A DNA stretch of 64,000 nucleotides from Aestuariibaculum marinum (GCF_014596975.1 NZ_JACVXD010000003.1:186001-250000); one strand, 5' to 3'. Counted from the stretch's first letter, positions 1 to 7,619 are shown. The notes: a model not told the origin generated them from the letters alone. A program made the numbers and translations.

Positions 1-86
1 GTAACAACAGGGTTTTGTTTGTCGTTATTTTTACAACTTGAAAGTGCAGCAACTAATACAAGTAAAGTAAGGAATTTTGTTTTCAT
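1..86 (-). CDS. Lipoprotein, N-terminal fragment (runs off left edge)
   Basis: Only the first 28 codons are inside the window. Read on the minus strand from the ATG at 84-86, the peptide has a basic start (MKTKF), a hydrophobic stretch and a lipobox-like ALSSC, followed by a polar Lys/Asn-rich linker. This is a typical Bacteroidota lipoprotein signal. The start lies 6 nt beyond the stop of the heavy-metal-associated domain gene on the same strand, so it is probably the distal gene of the rhodanese operon. Nothing of the mature domain is visible, so no function can be given. Confidence 0.7.
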   Translation of the reverse strand, partial: MKTKFLTLLVLVAALSSCKNNDKQNPVV

Positions 87-92
87 AATGTG

Positions 93-362
93 TTATTTTG
101 AAAGTTTACCCGTAGCACAACTCACAAAGGATTTAGCCTTAGACGAAAAATTGTTGTCATCTTCAATCGATGGATAACCAAGAGCTTTCAATTTGGTTTT
201 TATTTTTACTACTTCAACTTCATCATTGCAATCGAAGCTTACACTGCTTTTATTTAAATCAACATTAAGATTAGAAATACCGTCGATGGAATTTAAATTA
301 TTGGTTATGGTTTTAGCACAACCTCCACATTTAAGATTTTGAATTATTATTGTTGTTTGCAT
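93..362 (-). CDS. Heavy-metal-associated (HMA) domain protein
   Basis: An 89-residue protein made of one HMA/ferredoxin-like fold. The metal site is visible near residues 10-15 as LKCGGC, a CxxC motif in the position used by copper chaperones and the N-terminal domains of metal ATPases. There is no signal peptide, so it should be cytosolic. It sits 11 nt after the rhodanese gene and 6 nt before a lipoprotein gene on the same strand, so the three look co-transcribed. HMA domains bind Cu, Zn or other soft metals through the two cysteines. In this sulfur-handling neighbourhood the Cys pair could instead carry sulfane sulfur, but that is only inference. Confidence 0.8.
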   Translation of the reverse strand: MQTTIIIQNLKCGGCAKTITNNLNSIDGISNLNVDLNKSSVSFDCNDEVEVVKIKTKLKALGYPSIEDDNNFSSKAKSFVSCATGKLSK

Positions 363-373
363 ATCCTGTTTTT

Positions 374-706
374 TTAACGGTAACTTGAAATGCCTCCTTG
401 TAAATCGTAGATTTCGGTGAATCCCATACTTGATAATTTTTTAGAGGCGCTGCGACTTCTGCCACCACTTTGGCAATACAAATAAACCGCTTGATCTTTC
501 TTTAAAGCTTCGCATTTTGAGGTAAACGCACTGTTGAAAATATCGATGTTTTTCGCGTTTTTAATAGATCCGGATTTAAATTCGTTAGGGGTTCTAACAT
601 CAATTAATTGAACGTTTTTCTTTTGAATATGTGTTTTAAAATCGGACGCTGATAATACTGTGATATTCTCGTCTTTTGTTCCGAAAAGGAATGATAATAT
701 GGACAT
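374..706 (-). CDS. Single-domain rhodanese-like sulfurtransferase
   Basis: A 110-residue protein with one rhodanese fold. The active-site loop is visible as CQSGGRS about two thirds along, with the persulfide-forming Cys and the Arg typical of active enzymes, and the family pattern LIDVRTPNEF precedes it. There is no export signal, so it is predicted to be cytosolic. Rhodaneses move sulfane sulfur between thiols. The promoter region at 741-784 carries the same palindrome as the persulfide dioxygenase and TauE genes, so this gene is likely co-regulated with them by the nearby Crp/Fnr regulator. It is probably the first gene of a three-gene operon running to the left edge. Confidence 0.88.
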   Translation of the reverse strand: MSILSFLFGTKDENITVLSASDFKTHIQKKNVQLIDVRTPNEFKSGSIKNAKNIDIFNSAFTSKCEALKKDQAVYLYCQSGGRSRSASKKLSSMGFTEIYDLQGGISSYR

Positions 707-740
707 GTTAAATTGAATTTTAGTGTTAAATATTATGCTA

Positions 741-784
741 TAAATTTACGATACAAAACCGATTCAGGGGGTAACCTTTGTTAC
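741..784 (-). promoter_or_regulatory. Promoter and GTAAC-N4-GTTAC operator of the rhodanese operon
   Basis: Seen directly: a perfect palindrome GTAAC-CTTT-GTTAC at 771-784 and, on the minus strand, a -7-like element TAAATTTA at 748-741, separated by 22 bp. The same arrangement with the same 22-bp spacing precedes two other genes of this cluster. The operator centre would lie near -40, the usual place for a class II activator. The assignment to the Crp/Fnr protein encoded at 3182-3814 is inference. Confidence 0.7.
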
Positions 785-790
785 AAAAAA

Positions 791-813
791 AGAGAGCGGT
801 ATAACCGCTCTCT
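791..813 (-). terminator. Rho-independent terminator of the MBL-rhodanese gene
   Basis: A 10-bp GC-containing stem (791-800 with 804-813) and a 3-nt loop are followed on the minus strand by a run of six T. It lies 24 nt past the stop of the dioxygenase gene and directly before the operator of the next promoter. Confidence 0.85.
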
Positions 814-836
814 TTTAATCTATATAATCTTAAAAT

Positions 837-2249
837 TTATTTTAAAGTAGAAGGACAAACGTAGTCCGTTGTCGGGATCCCTGCATTTTTAATCGCGGCA
901 TAACCACCGGCAACATCAACTAAGTTATGGATACCTCTGCTCTTTAAAATAGAAGCAGCGATTACCGATCGGTATCCACCAGCACAGTGAACGTAGAATG
1001 GTTTGTCTTCAGGGAATTCAGCTAAATAATCGTTTAAATAATCAAGCGATGTGTGGTGTGCGTTTACCACATGCTCCGATTTAAATTCACCGTCTTTTCT
1101 AACATCAAACACAGGAACCTCTTCTTTATCTAATATTGACTTGAATTCTTCAGCAGAAATCGATGAAATGGTATCGTATTCGAAACCATTGTGTTTCCAG
1201 GCTTCAAATCCACCTTTTAAATACCCTAAAGTATTGTCGAATCCTACACGTGATAAACGAATGATGGTTTCTTCTTCTCGTCCTTCTGGAGCTACTAAAA
1301 GAATAGGTTGTTTAACATCGGCGATAAGCGCACCTACCCATGGCGCAAAACCACCATCTATACCTATGGAAATTGATCTTGGAATATGTCCTTTAACGAA
1401 ATCATTCTGATGACGCACATCTAAAATGATTGCGCCGGTTTCGTTCGCAATAGCTTCAAACTCTTTAGGTTCTAAAGGTCGTGTTCCGCGTTCTAAAACA
1501 TCATCAATATCGTCGTAACCTTCCTTATTCATTTTTACGTTTAACGGAAAGTATTGTGGAGGTGGTAATAAACCATCGGTAACTTCCTGAACAAATTCTT
1601 CTTTAGTCATATCGGCACGCAGGGCATAGTTGGTTGCTTTTTGCTCACCAATAGTCCCAACGGTTTGTTTACTTAAGTTTTTACCACAGGCAGAACCTGC
1701 ACCGTGCGCAGGATATACAATAACATCGTCTGCTAACGGCATAATTTTAGTGCGTAAACTATCGAATAATAACCCGGCTAATTGCTCCTGAGTCATACTA
1801 GCTGCTTTTTGTGCTAAATCAGGACGACCAACATCACCAAGGAATAGGGTGTCGCCACTAAAAATAGCGTGGTTGTTTCCGTTTTCATCCTTTAAAAGAT
1901 ATGTCGTACTTTCCATAGTATGACCAGGTGTATGCAGGGCTACAATGGTTATATTTCCTAATTTAAACTCTTGTCCATCGGTAGCGATAATTGCATCGAA
2001 GTTAGGATTGGCTTCAGGGCCATAAACTATAGGAGCACCTGTTTGTTTTGAAAGCGTTACGTGTCCACTTACGAAATCGGCATGGAAGTGTGTTTCAAAA
2101 ATGTACTTGATAGTAGCGTTGTTGTCTTCAGCCTTTTTAATATAAGGGGATACTTCTCTTAAAGGGTCAATAATAGCGACTTCACCATTACTTTCAATGT
2201 AATAAGCACCTTGTGCTAAACATCCGGTATATATTTGTTCTATCTTCAT
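837..2249 (-). CDS. Persulfide dioxygenase-like metallo-beta-lactamase fold protein fused to two rhodanese domains
   Basis: About 470 residues. The N-terminal half is an ETHE1-like metallo-beta-lactamase domain: the metal motif reads THFHAD near residue 54, followed by HTPGHT and a GDTLFLGDVGRPD block. Two rhodanese domains follow. The first (about 265-355) has VAPEGRE where the active Cys loop should be, so it is probably inactive. The second (about 375-465) has an intact HCAGGYRS loop. Such fusions oxidise glutathione- or low-molecular-weight persulfide to sulfite. I chose the ATG at 2247-2249 (MKIEQIYTG) because family members begin there; an ATG two codons upstream (2253-2255) is also possible. 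The next gene upstream is a sulfite-type exporter, which fits removal of the product. Confidence 0.9.
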   Translation of the reverse strand: MKIEQIYTGCLAQGAYYIESNGEVAIIDPLREVSPYIKKAEDNNATIKYIFETHFHADFVSGHVTLSKQTGAPIVYGPEANPNFDAIIATDGQEFKLGNITIVALHTPGHTMESTTYLLKDENGNNHAIFSGDTLFLGDVGRPDLAQKAASMTQEQLAGLLFDSLRTKIMPLADDVIVYPAHGAGSACGKNLSKQTVGTIGEQKATNYALRADMTKEEFVQEVTDGLLPPPQYFPLNVKMNKEGYDDIDDVLERGTRPLEPKEFEAIANETGAIILDVRHQNDFVKGHIPRSISIGIDGGFAPWVGALIADVKQPILLVAPEGREEETIIRLSRVGFDNTLGYLKGGFEAWKHNGFEYDTISSISAEEFKSILDKEEVPVFDVRKDGEFKSEHVVNAHHTSLDYLNDYLAEFPEDKPFYVHCAGGYRSVIAASILKSRGIHNLVDVAGGYAAIKNAGIPTTDYVCPSTLK

Positions 2250-2269
2250 AATCAAATCGATATTTCGTG

Positions 2270-2313
2270 TAAAATTAGTTTATTTTTAAAAATTAAGGCG
2301 TAACATAAGTTAC
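2270..2313 (-). promoter_or_regulatory. Promoter and GTAAC-N4-GTTAC operator of the persulfide dioxygenase gene
   Basis: The palindrome GTAAC-ATAA-GTTAC lies at 2300-2313. A -7-like TAATTTTA lies at 2277-2270 on the minus strand, again 22 bp away. The geometry matches the sites at 741-784 and 3133-3176. Operator function and the identity of the bound regulator are inferred. Confidence 0.7.
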
Positions 2314-2317
2314 AATA

Positions 2318-3115
2318 TTAGTGTTGTGAAAACTCCTTAATGATGATGTAAACGGCCATAATTAGGACAAACCATCCAAAGCTTTTTTTCAATTTTTTGT
2401 TAGAAACGTATTTCGATAAATAACCACCTATTAAGATACCTAATACAGTGATAAAAGAAAAGGATAACAAGAAGGTCCAGTCAATATCTAACGTATGCAA
2501 GTCTCCTGTAAACCCTATAATTGAGTTTAGGGAAACGATAACTAATGAGGTTCCTACAGCACGTTTCATTGGTAAGCCCGCCCAAAGGACTAATGCCGGA
2601 ACGTATAAAAATCCACCACCGGCTCCAATTAATCCGGTAATAACACCAATAGTAGTTCCTTGTATAAAGGTTTTATAATAAGGTTGCTTAGTGTGGGTTT
2701 CAACAACTTCCTTTTTGGTTTTAATCATGGATGTTGCTGCCAAAAACATAATGATGGCAAAAAACACCATAATGGCCATTTCCTTAGTTAATGTATAGCC
2801 GTTAAGTGTAAATATATCTTCAGGAATTCCGGGAACTAAAAATCGTCTGGAGATGTATACAGCTAAAAACGAAGGAAATGAAAAAGATAATCCGGTTTTA
2901 AAATCGACTAAATTTTTCTTCGCTTTTTGAATTACTCCAACTAAAGAAGATGACCCCACAACAAATAAAGAATAAGCTGTAGCAACAATAGGATTAAAAC
3001 CTAACAGGTAAACTAGTAGAGGTACGGTTAAAATGGAACCACCACCACCAATTAAACCTAGAACAAGTCCTATGATTAATGCGCCAACAAAGCCTATAAT
3101 TTCTACAACAGTCAT
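2318..3115 (-). CDS. TauE/SafE (TSUP) family anion exporter
   Basis: A 265-residue, almost wholly hydrophobic inner-membrane protein with about seven to eight membrane segments. It has the two glycine-rich family motifs: GLIGGGGSILTVPLL near residue 20 and GLIGAGGGFLYVPAL near residue 160, which mark the two repeats of the TSUP fold. Members export sulfite, sulfoacetate or related organosulfur anions, and some may import thiosulfate. Placement next to a persulfide dioxygenase, whose product is sulfite, supports sulfite export. Its promoter (3133-3176) has the strongest -7 element of the three shared promoters. The exact substrate cannot be read from sequence. Confidence 0.88.
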   Translation of the reverse strand: MTVVEIIGFVGALIIGLVLGLIGGGGSILTVPLLVYLLGFNPIVATAYSLFVVGSSSLVGVIQKAKKNLVDFKTGLSFSFPSFLAVYISRRFLVPGIPEDIFTLNGYTLTKEMAIMVFFAIIMFLAATSMIKTKKEVVETHTKQPYYKTFIQGTTIGVITGLIGAGGGFLYVPALVLWAGLPMKRAVGTSLVIVSLNSIIGFTGDLHTLDIDWTFLLSFSFITVLGILIGGYLSKYVSNKKLKKSFGWFVLIMAVYIIIKEFSQH

Positions 3116-3132
3116 AATTTTATTTTAAGCCA

Positions 3133-3177
3133 CAAAACTATGCTACTTGTCGGGGGCATACTGTAACATTGGTTACA
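3133..3177 (-). promoter_or_regulatory. Promoter and TGTAAC-N4-GTTACA operator of the TauE/SafE gene
   Basis: A 16-bp palindrome TGTAAC-ATTG-GTTACA at 3162-3177 lies in the gap between the Crp/Fnr gene and the exporter. A perfect Bacteroidota -7 element TAGTTTTG is at 3140-3133 on the minus strand. The gap between the GTAAC/GTTAC core and the -7 element is 22 bp, identical to the two other promoters of the cluster. Confidence 0.75.
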
Positions 3178-3181
3178 TATT

Positions 3182-3814
3182 CTAAAGATCTAAAATTTTA
3201 ATGTTATTTCGGTTTAGTTTGATTTTACCGGCATTTTCAAGGGATTTTAGTAGTCGGGAAATAACAACTCTAGAGGTATGTAAATCGAAAGCGATGTTTT
3301 GGTGGGTAACATTAATTACATCATTATGATTTACCATGGCTTTATCTTTTAAGTATTTTAAGAGTCTTTCATCCATTTTTAAGAACGCAATGGTATCTAT
3401 AGCTTCCAAAAGCTCGCTCATTCTATCGTGGTAACTTTGAAGGATGAAATTTTGCCAGCTCTTGTATTTTCCCATCCATTCGCTCATTTTTTCCACTGGA
3501 ATCATGATGAGTTTGGTTGGAGTTTCGGCAACAGCGCGTATTTCACTCTTTTTTTGCCCCATACAACAGGATAAGGTCATGGCACAAGTGTCTCCGCGTT
3601 CAATAAAATAGAGAAGAAGTTCGTCTCCTTTGTCATCTTCTCTTAAAATTTTTACGGCACCACTAACCAATAAAGGCATCGATTTAATGTAATCGCCTAT
3701 ATCCATAAGCAGAAACCCCTCGGGAACTTCTTTGTAGGTTCCTACGTTATTTATTTCGTTTAGTAGCGCATTTTCAAAGAGATAGCCATAATTTTCTTTT
3801 AGTTCGGTAATCAT
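3182..3814 (-). CDS. Crp/Fnr family transcriptional regulator
   Basis: A 210-residue protein with an N-terminal cyclic-nucleotide-binding-like beta-barrel, a long dimer helix and a C-terminal winged helix-turn-helix. The recognition helix region reads HTSRVVISRLLK (about residues 182-193), close to the Crp/Fnr signature. The barrel contains a Cys pair (MTLSCCMGQ), which could sense persulfide or redox state, but that is inference. It heads the sulfur cluster on the same strand. Three palindromes in the cluster placed at about -40 are the natural binding sites for this class II type activator, although none is seen before this gene itself. Confidence 0.88.
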   Translation of the reverse strand: MITELKENYGYLFENALLNEINNVGTYKEVPEGFLLMDIGDYIKSMPLLVSGAVKILREDDKGDELLLYFIERGDTCAMTLSCCMGQKKSEIRAVAETPTKLIMIPVEKMSEWMGKYKSWQNFILQSYHDRMSELLEAIDTIAFLKMDERLLKYLKDKAMVNHNDVINVTHQNIAFDLHTSRVVISRLLKSLENAGKIKLNRNNIKILDL

Positions 3815-3944
3815 TAAAGCTCGAATTTTCAGTATAAAGATATTGACTAAATATTAAATAGCCTACATTAAAGTTGTAATAAGCTTGTTTTTAAAGGGTT
3901 GTGGGGTTTGGGACTGTGTGAAAATTTCTTTGGGAAAGAATTAA

Positions 3945-4901
3945 TTAAACTTCACTTGGTAAAATCCCAAAATGATTTTTAAAGGCCTTGGAAAACTGAC
4001 TTAAATTAGAATAGCCCATTAAAAAGCCTGTTTCGGAAACTGAATGTTTGTTTTCCTGTAAAGTTTCCATCGCTTTTTCCATTTTCTGTTTTAAATGGTA
4101 TTGATATGGTGTTGTTCCAAAGACTTGTTTGAAAATACGATTAAATTTAGAAAGGCTCATACTGGCTTGTTCAGACAGATTTACCAATTGTATTTCTCTG
4201 TGAGGATTGGTGTCTAAGATTTCACGAATTTTTAATAACTGATTTAAATCGTCAGGGTGGATATTTTTTGTGCTCGAATCAAGTTGTCTGTTGCCAAATT
4301 TTGAAAACAAGTAATCTATAATTTGTAATATGCTTGAAATCGATGTCAGTCTGTTGTTTTCATCAAAATTAATGTGATTAAGGAGTTTTTTTAAATTATA
4401 ATCTAGGTTTTCTGAAAGGCAAATGGGATGATTCGTATTAAAAAAATTGCTCAAATGCCCATAATCCGGGATAACGTTTTTAAATAACCATTCTTTGGAA
4501 AGAAGTAAATTAAAAATCAAGATAGTTTCGTTGGCAGGAACACAGGTTTGCGACGACGTCATTGAAGAGTAAAATATCATATTTACATTTTCAATGGACT
4601 GGCTTATGGTTTTCTTTTTAACAGTTTGTTTAATTTCCGCCTTAGAGAGATAAAAATTTATTAAAAACATATCATTATGATCGCTGGCAAGCCTTTCTAA
4701 AATCAAATCCTCATTTAATATTACGTTGGTTTGCTGGGCCCATAAACCATTTTGAACTTCAAGGTATTTTAGTTTTCCCTGTCCAAATTCAGGGTTTAAT
4801 AAAAGTTGTGTGTCTTTTATAGTTGATGGAACTAAACTATTTATATGGGTATACCATTTACTGGGTGTTGTTAACCGAAATTGAATTTTTTTAAACGTCA
4901 T
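3945..4901 (-). CDS. AraC family transcriptional regulator
   Basis: A 318-residue protein. The C-terminal 100 residues form the double helix-turn-helix of AraC/XylS regulators, with the conserved FNRIFKQVFGTTPYQY and GYSNLSQFSKAFKNHFG segments. The N-terminal 200 residues are not a recognisable sugar-binding cupin and have the look of the PchR-type sensor regions common in Flavobacteriia. There is no signal peptide or membrane segment, so it is a cytosolic DNA-binding protein. The neighbouring nitroreductase gene is on the same strand 350 bp upstream. A role in controlling either that gene or the glycan locus starting at 6170 is possible but unproven. Confidence 0.85.
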   Translation of the reverse strand: MTFKKIQFRLTTPSKWYTHINSLVPSTIKDTQLLLNPEFGQGKLKYLEVQNGLWAQQTNVILNEDLILERLASDHNDMFLINFYLSKAEIKQTVKKKTISQSIENVNMIFYSSMTSSQTCVPANETILIFNLLLSKEWLFKNVIPDYGHLSNFFNTNHPICLSENLDYNLKKLLNHINFDENNRLTSISSILQIIDYLFSKFGNRQLDSSTKNIHPDDLNQLLKIREILDTNPHREIQLVNLSEQASMSLSKFNRIFKQVFGTTPYQYHLKQKMEKAMETLQENKHSVSETGFLMGYSNLSQFSKAFKNHFGILPSEV

Positions 4902-5251
4902 GAGAGAAAAAAACGATTAATATAATTAAGCACATTAGAGGCTGAATTTTGGTAAAATAAATTATAAGTAAATATTTTTCAGAACACAGGCTTAGTTGAT
5001 GAATCCTAATTTAGATAAATTTTTATAAAAAGCTAGAGTATTGTAGCTAATCTTTATAGCTTTTGAAAACTGTTTGAAACGAATTTAGAGTGTTTTTTTA
5101 TTTCAAAATCCTCCAAAAGAATGACTTAGGAGGATTTAAAGAACGTGCTTAACGTTCTGATGAATTCGGGAATAATAATGGTTAAAAACATTATTATAGA
5201 AAGGTGTGTTTGCTATTAATCACCTTGGGTCGCAAGTAAATGATGAAGAGA
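4902..5251. other. Intergenic region with two inverted repeats
   Basis: No credible gene was seen in this 350-bp stretch. It holds a 9-bp inverted repeat AAATCCTCC (5106-5114) with GGAGGATTT (5129-5137), and next to it a 7-bp inverted repeat AGAACGT (5140-5146) with ACGTTCT (5152-5158). Neither is followed by a clear T run on the plus strand, so they are not obvious terminators. They could be the end of the nitroreductase transcript or a regulatory site for the AraC gene. Confidence 0.5.
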
Positions 5252-5851
5252 TTAATTGATATTAATAATAACATCTTCAAAGCATCGTCGCGTTTTGGGT
5301 TTATTTGTAGATTCGAAAAAATCATTTTCGGTTTCAAAATTTATAGCTAGAGTCAAAATTGGTTTATAGTCAACCATGTTTAAAATTTCAATGTATTTCT
5401 CTGGTTTAATATTTTCTATAGGTGTAGGATGCATGCCCAGAGAAACAGCTGTACCTAAAGCAATGCTAAAAGCGATGTAAACTTGTTTAGAAAACCAAAT
5501 TTTCAAATCGGACTCCGAAGTGAAATTTTTAATATTATTGTAAAGATCTTGCAGACCTTCAGGAAGTTCTTTTTCGATGACTAATTGAAAGGAATCTAAA
5601 TTTTCAACAACACTAAAAACGATTAAAACGTCGGCTTGATTAATTTTTTCTGCATGATCAAGAGAAGATAATGCCAGTTTATGTTTAACACTTTTATTTT
5701 TAACAAAAGTAAACTGCCAGGGTTGCATATTCATTGAGGAAGGAGCTAGGTGAAGAATGCGTTTAAGTTCTTCAATTTTTTCATCAGGTGTTAAAGATTT
5801 GTCATTTTTTGAATTTGATTGTAGTGTTTGATTTAATTCCAGTTGGTTCAT
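5252..5851 (-). CDS. Nitroreductase-fold protein with an atypical N-terminus
   Basis: A 199-residue protein of the NAD(P)H:FMN nitroreductase superfamily. The family core LAPSSMNMQPWQFTFV and the later IALGTAVSLGMHPTPIE segment are visible. However, the first 20 residues (MNQLELNQTLQSNSKNDKSL) lack the Arg-rich start seen in typical members, for example NWRYAAKRM in the paralogue at 24209-24841, where Arg/Lys bind the FMN phosphate. FMN binding may therefore be weak or different. It may be a diverged or partly inactive enzyme. Its upstream region also contains a plus-strand promoter candidate at 5871-5902, so the intergenic space is divergent. Confidence 0.75.
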   Translation of the reverse strand: MNQLELNQTLQSNSKNDKSLTPDEKIEELKRILHLAPSSMNMQPWQFTFVKNKSVKHKLALSSLDHAEKINQADVLIVFSVVENLDSFQLVIEKELPEGLQDLYNNIKNFTSESDLKIWFSKQVYIAFSIALGTAVSLGMHPTPIENIKPEKYIEILNMVDYKPILTLAINFETENDFFESTNKPKTRRCFEDVIININ

Positions 5852-5870
5852 ATTTTTATTTAGATATTCT

Positions 5871-5902
5871 TTGCTTTTAGTTGATTTTAGAGGTTACTTT
5901 TG
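5871..5902 (+). promoter_or_regulatory. Candidate promoter for the glycan-degradation locus
   Basis: TTG at 5871-5873, a 21-bp spacer and TACTTTTG at 5895-5902 match the Bacteroidota -33/-7 pattern (TTG, about 17-23 bp, TAnnTTTG). If used, the transcript would have a leader of about 260 nt before the first gene. The -33 part overlaps the start of the divergent nitroreductase region. Confidence 0.4.
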
Positions 5903-6031
5903 CGGGCTAAATAAGAATAGATGTGGAGAGCTTCAAAACTACAATGGTGATTGACTAAGTTTTACCCCAAGACATTTTTTTATTACTCCTAAACATTTAA
6001 TACCTACATTTTTTTTACATTGGATATTTTG

Positions 6032-6062
6032 TGTACCTATTTAAACCATTATGTACCTATTT
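6032..6062 (+). promoter_or_regulatory. 20-bp-period direct repeat TGTACCTATTT (putative operator)
   Basis: Two exact copies of an 11-bp unit (6032-6042 and 6052-6062) start 20 bp apart, close to two helical turns, so a protein could contact the same face twice. A weaker TACCTA occurs at 6001. Two related (T/C)ACC-TAT-like motifs occur before the GH2 gene at 7579-7596 and 7602-7619. Direct repeats of this kind suit AraC-type or hybrid two-component regulators. Function is inferred. Confidence 0.4.
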
Positions 6063-6169
6063 TTAATATCATTTTTTAATCAATTTTAACCAACCAGTTT
6101 TATAAATGATTTTTTAACACTTGAAAAACAAAAACCAAAAACTATAAAATTAATATTTTACTAATTAAG

Positions 6170-7495
6170 ATGATAAGAAGCGTATTATTAATGTTTAAAT
6201 ACTTGTTAGTTTTTTGCAGCATGTTTTGTTTTGTGTCTTGTGCACAAAACATTAAATATTCTTACGTAGGTGAAGGCTGGAGTAAAAATTCAGTAAATAC
6301 CGTTAAGTTTAGAAAAAATGCTATCATTACACATTCAGGTTACCAGTTTGTTGCTTATTACAATCAGGACAGTTATTTAGTTTTAGGTAGGCGAAAGGTT
6401 AATGATTCTAATTGGGAAACACTAGAAACACCATACAAAGGAAATACTAAAGATGCTCATAACGATATAAGTATTGGCATTGATGGCGATGGGTTTTTAC
6501 ACGTAAGTTGGGACCATCACAATACCCGATTACGATATGCTAAAAGTAAAACACCCTTAAGTTTAGAATTAGGAGAGGAATTGTCGATGACCGGAAAGCA
6601 AGAAGACAAAGTCACCTATCCTGAATTCTATAATTTGCCCAATGGAAATCTGTTGTTTTTCTGCCGTTCGGGAGAATCTGGACGAGGTAATTTGGTTATT
6701 AATTCATACGATATTCAATTAAAGCAATGGTCTCAAATACAGAGTAATCTTATAGATGGTGAAGGTCAGCGCAATGCTTATTGGCAAGCTGCTGTAGATG
6801 CAAAAGGAGTTATTCACTTATCATGGGTTTGGAGAGAAACCTGGGGAGTAGAAACCAATCACGATTTGTGTTATGCGCGTTCTTATGATGGTGGTTTAAC
6901 ATGGAAAAAGTCTACTTCTGAAATCTATAAATTACCAATAACCTTGGCTACGGCTGAGTACGCTTATAAAATTCCACAAAACAGTAATTTAATTAATCAG
7001 ACAGCTATTACAGCAGATAGAGAAGGGAATCCATTCATAGTAAGTTATTGGAATGAAGGAACCATCCCTCAGTACCAAATAGTGTATTTTAAAGATGCTG
7101 CCTGGCATAAAATTAATACAGGTTTTAGAGATGAATTATTCGTGTTAGGAGGAGGAGGCACTAAAAGTATTCCTATATCGAGACCAGATATTTTAGTTGA
7201 TGATGGTTTTGTTGGGATTCTCTTTAGAGAAGCGTCCAGAGGTAATAAAGTTTCTATGGCTTATTCAAACATTATCGATAAAAAAACACCCTGGAGTGTA
7301 ATCGATATCAGTGAGTTATCGGTAGGTCAGTGGGAACCTAATTATGATATCGCCTTATGGAATAGTAAAAAGCAGCTCCATATATTTTTTCAAAATGTAA
7401 CTCAGATAGATGGAGAAGGGGTGGCTAATACAAGTTCATCAGAAGTAAAAATATTAGAAGTAAAAAAAATAAACAAATTAATAGGTCGTAAATAA
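6170..7495 (+). CDS. BNR-4 repeat beta-propeller lipoprotein (candidate polysaccharide lyase or GH145-like enzyme)
   Basis: A 441-residue protein with a lipoprotein-type signal (FCFVSC near residue 25), so it is probably anchored to a membrane. The body is a BNR-4 type seven-bladed beta-propeller, recognisable by ISIGIDGDGFLHVSWDHHN near residues 105-125. Families sharing this fold include the ulvan lyases PL24/PL25 and the GH145 alpha-L-rhamnosidases, which act on Rha-GlcA caps. The two His clusters (AHND and WDHHN) resemble catalytic His of the lyases, but I cannot decide between lyase and hydrolase. It is the first gene of the carbohydrate locus, and the GH2, GH43, GH27 and DUF2264 neighbours favour an arabinogalactan-like substrate over ulvan. 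Confidence 0.75.
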   Translation: MIRSVLLMFKYLLVFCSMFCFVSCAQNIKYSYVGEGWSKNSVNTVKFRKNAIITHSGYQFVAYYNQDSYLVLGRRKVNDSNWETLETPYKGNTKDAHNDISIGIDGDGFLHVSWDHHNTRLRYAKSKTPLSLELGEELSMTGKQEDKVTYPEFYNLPNGNLLFFCRSGESGRGNLVINSYDIQLKQWSQIQSNLIDGEGQRNAYWQAAVDAKGVIHLSWVWRETWGVETNHDLCYARSYDGGLTWKKSTSEIYKLPITLATAEYAYKIPQNSNLINQTAITADREGNPFIVSYWNEGTIPQYQIVYFKDAAWHKINTGFRDELFVLGGGGTKSIPISRPDILVDDGFVGILFREASRGNKVSMAYSNIIDKKTPWSVIDISELSVGQWEPNYDIALWNSKKQLHIFFQNVTQIDGEGVANTSSSEVKILEVKKINKLIGRK

Positions 7496-7578
7496 GACAA
7501 ATGACATGATAAAACAAAGGGGGGTAAGGTGTGGGTGCTTAGGGTGAGTTTTTTAATGATAAAATTATTATTTGGACA

Positions 7579-7619
7579 TTTACTACCCTATAATTTGTCG
7601 ATTTACACACCTTATCTTT
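7579..7619 (+). promoter_or_regulatory. Imperfect tandem motif upstream of the GH2 gene
   Basis: Two similar 18-bp stretches, both beginning TTTAC and ending TTT, start 23 bp apart (7579 and 7602) in the 248-bp gap before the GH2 gene. Their cores, TACCCTAT and CACCTTAT, resemble the TACCTAT core of the repeat at 6032-6062. This suggests a second binding site for the same regulator, but similarity is only partial. Confidence 0.3.

Larger units (their letters stand above)
5852..6169. other. Divergent intergenic region before the glycan locus
   Basis: This 318-bp region separates the minus-strand nitroreductase from the first gene of the plus-strand carbohydrate locus. No ORF is credible here. 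It contains a promoter candidate (5871-5902) and direct repeats (6032-6062), annotated separately. The last 100 bp is extremely AT-rich, as expected for an untranslated leader in this phylum. Confidence 0.5.

Noticed and set aside
1051..1410. 119-codon plus-strand ORF opposite the MBL-rhodanese gene
   Set aside because: It lies entirely antisense to a well-supported gene and shows no domain or signal features.
5106..5158. Terminator for the nitroreductase gene
   Set aside because: Two inverted repeats are present, but neither is followed by a clear T run on the minus strand, so they are listed only as repeats.
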